64,000 nt of DNA, taken from Pseudomonas sputi (GTDB taxonomy: Bacteria; Pseudomonadota; Gammaproteobacteria; Pseudomonadales; Pseudomonadaceae). A program made the translations under genes and the position numbers. The DNA lies in contig NZ_BQHI01000004.1 in assembly GCF_021603585.1 (NCBI RefSeq), forward strand, positions 343,970 to 407,969, in the 5' to 3' direction. This document shows, piece after piece, positions 26,976-34,487 of the stretch; position 1 is the first letter of the stretch, and each line of letters starts with the position of its first letter. A model generated the notes under the pieces. That model saw only the letters and a program-made list of their open reading frames with translations, did not search any database and had not been told where the DNA came from.

Positions 26976-27530
26976 TTGGGGAGCCTGCAGTGGCGCTCCG
27001 GACATAACGCTTCCCCCGAAGAAACAATTAAGCTGAAACGGCGAGTCCGCTCTGCGACCGTCGCGTACAGGGAGGGTGGGCGTGTAGGCATAATCCTATT
27101 GGCCGCCGAAAGCGAAACCCGAGATAACATTGCGCGGCTGAGCGGCTTCTCCTGCACAACAATTACTCAGTCGTTCAGTGTTTCCAGGCACATCAACCGT
27201 TGGACGACAAGCTGGGACGCAAATCATCATTGCCTTCGGCGGCCGTCCGCGGTGTCTTGGAACAGGTCAAGCGACCTTGCATCGGGAAACCGTGCTGGAG
27301 CTATCAGAGCATGGCAAGGGCGGCGGGCATTTCCTCGACCACCGCCCATAAACCATGGGCCGTGCTGCTCATGTATGAGCGTGGAGAAGCGCTTCTCTCA
27401 AGACACTGCGGCGTACATCCGTGATGGCAAATTTGCTTCTGTGCTTGAGCTGAAGAGATCCATTACAACGTTCTTGGCGTCAGGCGACGCTGAGCCGACC
27501 CTCTGCGTTTGGAGTGCTAAGGGAGCGTAG
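26976..27530 (+). pseudogene. IS630-type transposase remnant
   Basis: Pieces in two frames resemble an IS630 family transposase with its middle missing. The N-terminal helix-turn-helix region is read in one frame (RVGIILLAAESETRDNIARLSG). A central part is read in another frame (27200-27424: WSYQSMARAAGISSTTAHKPW). The C-terminus is back in the first frame (IRDGKFASVLELKRSITTFL then EPTLCVWSAKGA, like the IS630 end in which Asp-Pro-Lys-Pro-Phe is usual). The DDE core is largely lost. It stands at the change from GC-rich to AT-rich sequence, at the left border of the island. Confidence 0.7.
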
Positions 27531-27660
27531 TAATTGAGCAAAGCTCAACTAGTGCGTGAGGGGGCGGATATAGTAAATACTAAGTAAATTATTTCGAGAA
27601 CAATGCACTAGTGAGATTTATAGGTTGAAGAAAAAACTTTCAATAGAGGTGTTAATGATT

Positions 27661-27689
27661 AAAAACCCTTTCCCTAACAGGCAAAGGGC
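27661..27689 (-). terminator. Intrinsic terminator of the GPH/MFS transporter gene
   Basis: Read on the minus strand, CCCTTT (27688-27683) and AAAGGG (27671-27666) form a stem with an 11-base loop, followed by five T. It lies about 40 bases after the transporter stop. Confidence 0.6.
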
Positions 27690-27726
27690 TGTCATTGGTT
27701 GCATGATCCAGGCTGCGATGACAATT

Positions 27727-29079
27727 TTAAGAAGTTGTGATGCACGCGTTTAATTTTACGACTCGTTGATCAAATGCTTTGTAAAAAATGAAAATCAGGG
27801 CTGCTATGAGGTTCAACGCCGCGGGAATAAGTGAAACAGACATGCTAATCCCTGAAAGTGCGCTTCCCGGCTGGTCGATGAAGCCTTCAGTCGTTTCGAC
27901 CAAACCGGTGGCCATGAAAATCGCGCCGCTCAAAAGGGCTCCTGTGGCGAATCCTAGCTTTTCTCCCGCAATAAAAATGCCGTTGTACATAGCTTCCGTT
28001 GTTAGCTCAGTGTCTGATGTAGTGTTTTCTCGAATGCAGTCTGCCAGCATTGAGAAGGTAAAAACTTGAATGCCTCCCTCGTGCATACTTGCAAGGGTCA
28101 CTACTGCTAGAAGAGTGGTAAGTGGAGTGGTGGCGCCCACAAAAAAATAGGCAGTGGAGAAGATGACAATCAAGCATAAGCCAGTAATGTAAGCGTAAAA
28201 TTTTCCGACCAGCCTCCCCAGCCAGACATAAAGTGGTATCACTAGCACTGATGTACCAAATGAGAGCAGAAACAGAAGTGCAAGGAAGTCGGTATCACGT
28301 TGCAGGATGTAGGCTACGAAATAGGCTAAGGCAGCCCCAGTAACTCCTGCTCCGACGATGTGTAGGAAATACGCAGATAAAAGCAGAAGAAAAGGACGGT
28401 TACTTGAGATTGAGGTCCAAATCTGACGAAAAGAAGGTGGGGTAGTTGTATTTTTTCGAGCTGGCTCACGAGCGGTAACGAAAGTAATCATCGTGGCAAG
28501 GGCCATTACTGCTCCCATCGCTATCCCCATAGCGGCATAACCATCTTTGCCTCCACCAAAATGCTCCACAATGAGGGGAGCACCAGCACCCGCTAGAAGA
28601 CATCCCACCATCGAGTACATCGTCCGGTAGGAGTTCAGCGATGTTCGATCATGGTAATCGGTTGCGATTTCTGAATTAAGCGCCAGGAACGTCACGGGAA
28701 AACAAGAAAAACAGACAGTGCAGATGCTGAAGGCACCGATCACAAAGAAAGCAGAGACCGTTGCCGAAGAGAATGGCGATACCCAGATCAAGGCAAAACT
28801 TGGCAGGATTGTCAACGCAGCAAACAACATGTAAGGGCGCCGTCTTCCTAGTCGGGTCGTGGTGCGGTCGGACAGTGCGCCGATAAATGGATTGGCGAAT
28901 AGATCGATGACTTTGGGTAGAAACGCCGCAGCTGTTGCCAGTGCTACTGGAATACCCAATATGTTCGTCATATAGAACATCAGCAAAATGCTAGGGGTGA
29001 CCGAGTAGATGCCGGATGCAAGGTCTCCAATGGTATAGATCGGATACCAGACAAGGTTTTTCGGTTTTTGAGTGTTCAT
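27727..29079 (-). CDS. GPH-type MFS transporter
   Basis: A 450-residue permease from the ATG at 29079; the open frame extends upstream, but the conserved part starts at NLVWYPIYTIGDLASGIYSV. Twelve hydrophobic segments are visible. The loop between helices two and three reads ALSDRTTTRLGRRRPYMLF, which is the glycoside-pentoside-hexuronide:cation symporter version of the MFS motif. These carriers import sugars or glycosides, and many are found in catabolic islands for terpenoids and aromatics. It is divergent from the plus-strand catabolic operon and is probably the inner-membrane importer of its substrate. Confidence 0.88.
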   Translation of the reverse strand: MNTQKPKNLVWYPIYTIGDLASGIYSVTPSILLMFYMTNILGIPVALATAAAFLPKVIDLFANPFIGALSDRTTTRLGRRRPYMLFAALTILPSFALIWVSPFSSATVSAFFVIGAFSICTVCFSCFPVTFLALNSEIATDYHDRTSLNSYRTMYSMVGCLLAGAGAPLIVEHFGGGKDGYAAMGIAMGAVMALATMITFVTAREPARKNTTTPPSFRQIWTSISSNRPFLLLLSAYFLHIVGAGVTGAALAYFVAYILQRDTDFLALLFLLSFGTSVLVIPLYVWLGRLVGKFYAYITGLCLIVIFSTAYFFVGATTPLTTLLAVVTLASMHEGGIQVFTFSMLADCIRENTTSDTELTTEAMYNGIFIAGEKLGFATGALLSGAIFMATGLVETTEGFIDQPGSALSGISMSVSLIPAALNLIAALIFIFYKAFDQRVVKLNACITTS

Positions 29080-29605
29080 GTCAGTAAGGCCACCAAAAAT
29101 TGTGATTTTTGTGAAGGGGGCAGACAATTGTTTGTGGAGGATGGGGTCACTAAGTGCTCGCCGTAGCTCCATTTTCTTCTTGTTAGCGCTCAGGCATTGC
29201 TCGTAGCGTCATACCTGGTTGCTTTGACCTGGATGAACGCTTTCTCAGTTAAGCTCTTGCACTGTAATAGTGCAAAAAACTACATCTACTCATCAAATTG
29301 CTCCCTTTTCGAAAGAAAAATCGTCCCTGGAAGGCAGCGTTTCATGCTTTTAGTGTGCCCGCTATCCGTAGGCAAACCCAGATTCGATGTCCCTTTACAT
29401 GCACGCTTGGAGATGGCATTTTTTTTGCATTAACCTGGCGTAAGTTAGCTTTACACGACTAAAATTCCTGGTCAAGGACGATTTATGTGGATTTCACCCA
29501 AAAATTCGTTTGCTTCAACAGATTTGCGGCCATATTATCTGACTAAAATAAAAATATGGGTCGCTGAGCTTTGCCACAATCAAGGCTGCCCACAGGAGAA
29601 AAGCA
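29080..29605. promoter_or_regulatory. Divergent promoter region of the island
   Basis: This AT-rich gap of 526 bases separates the transporter gene from the plus-strand operon and must hold both promoters. It contains a perfect palindrome at 29257-29275, TTGCACT and AGTGCAA around a five-base spacer, a reasonable operator for a dimeric regulator such as the TetR protein encoded at 49071-49820. No convincing gene is present; a short open frame at 29197-29433 has no ribosome site or family resemblance. Confidence 0.5.
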
Positions 29606-30133
29606 ATGACTGAATGTACAACAGGTTCCCTGATGCAGATCGCCTATGTCGTTGAGGATATCGATCTTGCAGTCAAGCACTGGGCTGAGAAGCTCGGCGT
29701 CGCACCATTCTTTGTCACCCGGCACGCAAAATACTCGAAGCTCACGTATCAAGGTGAGCAAGCCTATTGCGACATCAGTCTCGCGTTTGCTTACTCAGGT
29801 GACTACCAGATTGAGCTCGTCCAGCAACATAACGACATGCCATCTGTCTTTCGGGACTTTGTCGAGCGCAATGGGTTCGGGATGCATCATGTCGGGATCC
29901 TGGCCGAAGACCTTGAAGAAGAAATACTAAAGCTGGCGGCACGAGGGGTCGATCCCGTACAGCATTGCATTTCTGAGCTGGGGGTTGAGGCGATATTTTT
30001 TAACTGCGACCTTCATCCAGGTGGAATGCTCGAATTGATACAGGCGACCCCTGTTCTGAGTGCGGCGTTTAGCTACATGAAGGATGCGGCAAAAAACTGG
30101 GACTGCACGAGTCCTTATTTAATCGAATACTGA
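29606..30133 (+). CDS. VOC superfamily protein (glyoxalase-like)
   Basis: A 175-residue metal-enzyme candidate with two beta-alpha-beta-beta-beta modules. Putative ligands are Gln in LMQIAYVVEDI, Glu in YQIELVQQHND, His in MHHVGIL and Glu in GMLELIQ. This Gln/Glu/His/Glu set is known from glyoxalase I, and methylmalonyl-CoA epimerase and dioxygenases use related sets. It is similar along its length to the VOC protein at 44335-44883. It opens the plus-strand operon of the island. A lyase, epimerase or isomerase role on an intermediate is likely, the exact reaction unknown. AGGAG precedes the ATG. Confidence 0.85.
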   Translation: MTECTTGSLMQIAYVVEDIDLAVKHWAEKLGVAPFFVTRHAKYSKLTYQGEQAYCDISLAFAYSGDYQIELVQQHNDMPSVFRDFVERNGFGMHHVGILAEDLEEEILKLAARGVDPVQHCISELGVEAIFFNCDLHPGGMLELIQATPVLSAAFSYMKDAAKNWDCTSPYLIEY

Positions 30134-30219
30134 ATTTTCAATACCTAATAACTAATTTTCTAACGAATTCGCCCGGTCTGTTGCTGAAAGGCCGAAATAT
30201 AACTGAAAGTTGAGAAAAC

Positions 30220-30996
30220 GTGATGATGCTAAAAATCGGTGATGTTGAGTATCCATCTTTAAAGGGTAAAGTCTCGGAGGAGGAGTGGCAGGCGCGTGTA
30301 GAGCTAGCTGCTATGTATCGATTGGTTCCAATGATGGGGTGGGATGATCAGTCTCTGACTCACTGCTCTGCGCGGATCGGTGAGCACTATCTTTTTAATC
30401 CACTTGGGTTTTTGTTTGAAGAAATCACTGCCTCCAGTTTGGTGAAAGTCACCCTTGATGGTGAGATTGTTTCGGATACGCCGTTTGAGATTACCATCGG
30501 GGGGTGGTATGTAATGAAAGCGGTACATGCGGTTCGTGAAGATGCTAACTTTGTTATTCATACTCATGATGATTTCGGTGCTGCCGTAGCCGCCCAGAAA
30601 AGAGGGCTGCTCCCTATATCACAACCGGCGGCGTTTGCGATTGGTGATGGTTTGGCTTATCACGATTATGAGGGCGTCGAAACCTATGAGGCGCGCATGC
30701 CTTCTCTTCAAGCGTCGCTGGGGAAAGCCAATAATAACCTTATTCTTCGCAACCATGGTTTGTTGACGTTGGGGTACTTTGCCAAGCACGCGTTTCTGCG
30801 ACATCATAATTTGAGAAAAGCATGCCGTATTCAAGTAATGGCAGGGGCGGATGGCTGTGAACTGGTTGAAGTTCCAACGCCCATTTTAGAAACGTTTCCA
30901 GTTGAAATTATGCGAGCGGCCTCTGGGGAGGGCAATGATGCTTGGCCTGGGTTGCTTCGAAAGCTTGAACGTCTTGATCCAGGGTTTAAAGATTGA
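30220..30996 (+). CDS. Class II aldolase/adducin family protein
   Basis: A 258-residue protein of the class II aldolase fold. Features are MGWDDQSLTHCSARIGEHYLFNP, a metal-binding pair in FVIHTHDDFG, and a later His in LILRNHGLLTLGYF. The usual catalytic acid of fuculose aldolase, just before the HTH motif, is replaced by the VMKAVHAVRED stretch; this is the pattern of the larger adducin-like group often annotated as decarboxylase or aldolase in aromatic and terpenoid degradation. It lies 86 bases after the VOC gene in the same operon. A C-C bond cleavage or decarboxylation is the best guess. Confidence 0.88.
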   Translation: MMMLKIGDVEYPSLKGKVSEEEWQARVELAAMYRLVPMMGWDDQSLTHCSARIGEHYLFNPLGFLFEEITASSLVKVTLDGEIVSDTPFEITIGGWYVMKAVHAVREDANFVIHTHDDFGAAVAAQKRGLLPISQPAAFAIGDGLAYHDYEGVETYEARMPSLQASLGKANNNLILRNHGLLTLGYFAKHAFLRHHNLRKACRIQVMAGADGCELVEVPTPILETFPVEIMRAASGEGNDAWPGLLRKLERLDPGFKD

Positions 30997-31097
30997 TATT
31001 CGTTTGTCAGTAGCATTCAGGTACTGACTATTTACTGAGTCTTGGTGCGAAGGTTTAATGGAAAACGATAATAAGTTTATCTATCGGGCTGTGCTAT

Positions 31098-31116
31098 CCA
31101 AAATTTAGTATTTTGG
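31098..31116. promoter_or_regulatory. Palindrome before the DUF1329 gene
   Basis: CCAAAAT and ATTTTGG flank a five-base spacer. The geometry (7-5-7) equals that of the palindrome at 29257-29275, but the bases differ. It lies about 35 bases before the DUF1329 start and could be an operator or a small mRNA hairpin. Confidence 0.3.
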
Positions 31117-31151
31117 GCTGATGGTGGTTGATAACTTTCGGGGAAACAAGA

Positions 31152-32513
31152 ATGATACCAATTCGAATGATAACGACTGCTCTCGCATATATTGCCGCGA
31201 CCGCTGTGTATGCATCTCCAAATAGCGCTGATATTGCCAAACTGGGGAGTGAGCTAACGCCAATTGGCGCTGAAGTGGCCGGAAGCAGTAGCGGAGGAGT
31301 TCCTGCATTTGGTGGAGCGGTAATGCATGCTCCTACTGGGTGGTCTGCAGGCGCAAAACCCGTCGATCCATACTCGAGGGAAAAGCCACTTTACATTATT
31401 GATGCTGGGAGCGCTGACCAGTACAAGGACAGGCTTTCACCCGGACAATACGCTCTAGTAAAGTCGCTGCCTGGTTATAGTATGGCTGTATTTGAATCTC
31501 ATCGAAGTTGTGGTATCCCGACCGTTGTTGCCGAGCAAACAAAAAAAAATGCAAGCCTTGCTTCTCTTGATGGTGAAGATCGTCTAACTGCAGCAGTCGG
31601 TGGTGGTTATCCATTTCCTTTACCCAAAAGCGGAGCGGAAATCATTTGGAACCATAAACTGCGCTATAACGGACCATCTGTTGAGACGTACGTTGTCAAT
31701 GTCATTCCGCCTAAAGGCTCGAAAGGAACTGATTTTGGTGAGGTCCAGCTCTATTTGGATCAGTTGTATTTTCCGATGGCGTCAACCTCAGTAACAAGTC
31801 CTACCGAAGTAGGCAATGTCGAGTCTGCGTTGCGAGAGCAAACTTTGGCACCTCCGTCGGTCGCAGGTGATGGCGTTGCGTCCATCTCTTACATAGATAA
31901 GCCTACAGAAGCTAATTTGTATTTTTCTGCTCAACGCAGGATGCGTCGCGCGCCCAACTATCAGTACGACGCGCCAATTTTAAATACGGATAACCTCATC
32001 ACTGCCGATGTGGCCTGGATGTTCAACGGCGCAATGGATAGATATGACTTTAAGCTGATCGGAAAGCGAGAACTGCTCATTCCTTATAATACCTTCTCGC
32101 TTTATGACCATACGCTAAAAGCAACGGATGTGTTTCAAGGGGAGTTTATAAAGCGCAGCATGGTGCGTTATGAACTTCATCGGGTGTGGGAGGTTGAGGC
32201 CACCGTCAAAGCAGGGAAACGGCACTCAATGCCGAAACGAGTATTTTATGTCGATGAAGATACTTGGACTATATCCGTTCAGGATCTTTATGATAGTTCT
32301 GGAAAGACCTGGCGTACTATGGAAGGGTATTTGGTTCCTGAGTATTCATTGGGTACATGTTTTCTCGCTGGCAGTACGATATACGATGTTCAAGCTGGTC
32401 GGTATGCCGGGCAAAGTATTGTTGCCGCCTCCGGTAAACCTGCTCGGTTTTCGAACGACTTGAAAGCCAGCGATTTTTCCGCTGATGCATTCCGGCGATG
32501 GATTGGTCGCTGA
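31152..32513 (+). CDS. DUF1329 outer membrane/periplasmic protein
   Basis: A 453-residue exported protein from the ATG at 31152, which has GGGGA eight bases upstream; the frame is open a little further. Residues 1-21 are a signal peptide (ALAYIAATAVYA). The mature protein begins with KLGSELTPIGAE and PAFGGAV, both typical of DUF1329, a LolB-like fold. DUF1329 genes almost always pair with DUF1302 genes and an RND transporter, and the set is linked to handling of hydrophobic growth substrates. Here DUF1302 follows after 39 bases. Confidence 0.92.
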   Translation: MIPIRMITTALAYIAATAVYASPNSADIAKLGSELTPIGAEVAGSSSGGVPAFGGAVMHAPTGWSAGAKPVDPYSREKPLYIIDAGSADQYKDRLSPGQYALVKSLPGYSMAVFESHRSCGIPTVVAEQTKKNASLASLDGEDRLTAAVGGGYPFPLPKSGAEIIWNHKLRYNGPSVETYVVNVIPPKGSKGTDFGEVQLYLDQLYFPMASTSVTSPTEVGNVESALREQTLAPPSVAGDGVASISYIDKPTEANLYFSAQRRMRRAPNYQYDAPILNTDNLITADVAWMFNGAMDRYDFKLIGKRELLIPYNTFSLYDHTLKATDVFQGEFIKRSMVRYELHRVWEVEATVKAGKRHSMPKRVFYVDEDTWTISVQDLYDSSGKTWRTMEGYLVPEYSLGTCFLAGSTIYDVQAGRYAGQSIVAASGKPARFSNDLKASDFSADAFRRWIGR

Positions 32514-32552
32514 TAGTACTGAACTTTATAGTTACTAGCGGAGCTTCCTCCA

Positions 32553-34403
32553 ATGAAAATAAGTACTAATCTTCGAAAATTTGGCGTGTCGCCTGCAGCA
32601 ACGTTAGCATCGGCATGTTTACTTCAGTACGCCCCGGCAGGCCATGCAGCATTATTTGATTTGGGAAATGGGGTGTCGGGTAGTTTTGACAGTACCTTGT
32701 CTATTGCGACTCAGATTAGAACTGGCAATCCGAGTTGCCGCTATGTTGGCTATGACAACGGGGGGTGTCCAAGCGGCTCATCGGCTCGTGCTTCTGGCGT
32801 TTTTGATCAGACTGGCATAGTCAATATAGATGACGGGGACCTGAATTATAAAAAAGGGCGCCCATTCAGTACCACCGTTCGAGGGGTGCATGACCTTTAT
32901 ATACGAGCGCCAGACGATCTGAAAGTGCTTCTGCGCGCAGCGTGGTTCAAAGACTACTCCGTTACGCATACGGAAAGGACATCAATTGAGGGTGATGCTC
33001 ATGATGATGCCGTTTCAGATATAGAATTGTTGGACGCCTACGTCGATAAAGGTTTTCAGTGGCAAGAACAGTCAGCTAGTGTCCGTATCGGCAATCAAGT
33101 AATCAATTGGGGCGAGGCGCTTTTAACTCAAGGTGGTATCAACGAAGCGAACCCGCTGGATATACGTAAAGCGACTGCAGCGGGGGTGCAACTAAAGGAG
33201 CTGTATATTCCGCGGCCGATGTTTAGTATTAGCAGCAGTTTAACTGACAAGCTTGGGGTGCAAGCGTTTTATGAGCTAGGATTCAAGCCTTCAACATTGC
33301 CTGCCTCCGGTACGTTCTTCAATACCGCAGATTTATTGGGGGCGGGGGGGCAAGCACTATATTTTGGTACTAATGCGCTGGCCGGCTTTATAGGGCCAGG
33401 CGCAATTGGTGGTGATAACGGAACAATAGACGCTGTCACTGGTCGCCCGCTTACAGTTGAAGAGCGTCTTGCCAGAGGGTTCGCTGTTGGTCGTGGTCGT
33501 GATATCAAGCCGGGCTCTGACCAGTGGGGCATAAGCATGAAGTACGCCTTGGATTCGGGTGACGAGTTTGGTCTTTATTACATGCGCTACCACGAAAAAT
33601 TACCGATGGTTTCGTATGTGATGGACGCTAATAGTCTAGTTGCTACTAATACCGGGGGTGGATTTCCTGTGGCTGCCTACGCTGCTGAATATGTCGGTAA
33701 TCGCGACGTATTCGGCGCCTCCTATAATTTAAAATTAGGTGATTTCTCCTGGGGGATGGAGGCGGCTTATCGCCCGAATCAAGTTTTAGCAATTGATCCA
33801 ACGACGTTGTTTAACACCGGTTTATCTGGCGACTGTGCCGGACTTCCAAATGGCTCTATATGTCATGGGTTTGTAGAGACCAAGAAGTGGCAGTTTACGG
33901 TGTCAGGCATGGAAATTTTGCAGTCGTCAAGCTGGGGAGGGTTAGTTGGTCTTCTCGGAGCGACTGAGGGTACGCTGCTGGCTGAAATGGCGGCGGCCTA
34001 CTATCCCGATTTAGACCGTTCTCGGCTACAGGCTGCCTTGGCGTCTGCACCTCTAAATAGCACCCTCGTACCATATTCTAATAGTATTGGTTATGAGGTG
34101 CCGACAAAAAGCTCCGGAGGTCTCGCTTTCGATCTAGTGTTGAACTACGCAAACGTATTTGGCACGCGAATTAAAGTTTCACCGGAACTCGCGGTTAACC
34201 AGGGCCTATGGGGGATCGCAGCGCAGTCAATGCCTGGATTTTCAAGATCTGTAGGACAGATGACTGCGGCGTTGAATATTGACTTCAAAACAGAAGTTCC
34301 GTTGAAAGCACGTTTGGATTACACGCAATTCTACGGCGGGGGGGATACCAATCCGATGCAGGATCGTGATTACGTTAGTATTTCACTTAGTAGTTCATTC
34401 TAG
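32553..34403 (+). CDS. DUF1302 outer membrane protein
   Basis: A 616-residue exported protein. Residues 1-32 form a signal peptide ending PAGHA. The mature part starts ALFDLGNGVSGSFDSTLSI and carries the DUF1302 hallmark VRIGNQVINWGEALLTQGGINEANPLD. It ends in YVSISLSSSF, a terminal aromatic suited to beta-barrel insertion. Predicted to be a long-chain-fatty-acid-type channel or assembly partner that passes hydrophobic compounds. It belongs to the DUF1329-DUF1302-RND-YCF48 set. Confidence 0.92.
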   Translation: MKISTNLRKFGVSPAATLASACLLQYAPAGHAALFDLGNGVSGSFDSTLSIATQIRTGNPSCRYVGYDNGGCPSGSSARASGVFDQTGIVNIDDGDLNYKKGRPFSTTVRGVHDLYIRAPDDLKVLLRAAWFKDYSVTHTERTSIEGDAHDDAVSDIELLDAYVDKGFQWQEQSASVRIGNQVINWGEALLTQGGINEANPLDIRKATAAGVQLKELYIPRPMFSISSSLTDKLGVQAFYELGFKPSTLPASGTFFNTADLLGAGGQALYFGTNALAGFIGPGAIGGDNGTIDAVTGRPLTVEERLARGFAVGRGRDIKPGSDQWGISMKYALDSGDEFGLYYMRYHEKLPMVSYVMDANSLVATNTGGGFPVAAYAAEYVGNRDVFGASYNLKLGDFSWGMEAAYRPNQVLAIDPTTLFNTGLSGDCAGLPNGSICHGFVETKKWQFTVSGMEILQSSSWGGLVGLLGATEGTLLAEMAAAYYPDLDRSRLQAALASAPLNSTLVPYSNSIGYEVPTKSSGGLAFDLVLNYANVFGTRIKVSPELAVNQGLWGIAAQSMPGFSRSVGQMTAALNIDFKTEVPLKARLDYTQFYGGGDTNPMQDRDYVSISLSSSF

Positions 34404-34413
34404 GCCGTATTAT

Positions 34414-34440
34414 TCGACCTGGCTTGATAAGGCAGGTCGA
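34414..34440 (+). repeat. Intra-operon hairpin
   Basis: TCGACCTG (34414-34421) and CAGGTCGA (34433-34440) form a perfect eight-base stem with an 11-base loop between the DUF1302 and RND genes. There is no T-run, so it may act as an mRNA stabiliser or partial terminator that sets different levels for the two genes. Confidence 0.45.
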
Positions 34441-34487
34441 TTACCCCAATAATCTTTCAGAGGTGCGACAGAGTTCGTAATGTCCTC

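Noticed and set aside
29197-29433. Possible 78-residue protein in the divergent promoter region
   Set aside because: No ribosome site or similarity, and the region must hold two promoters and a palindrome.
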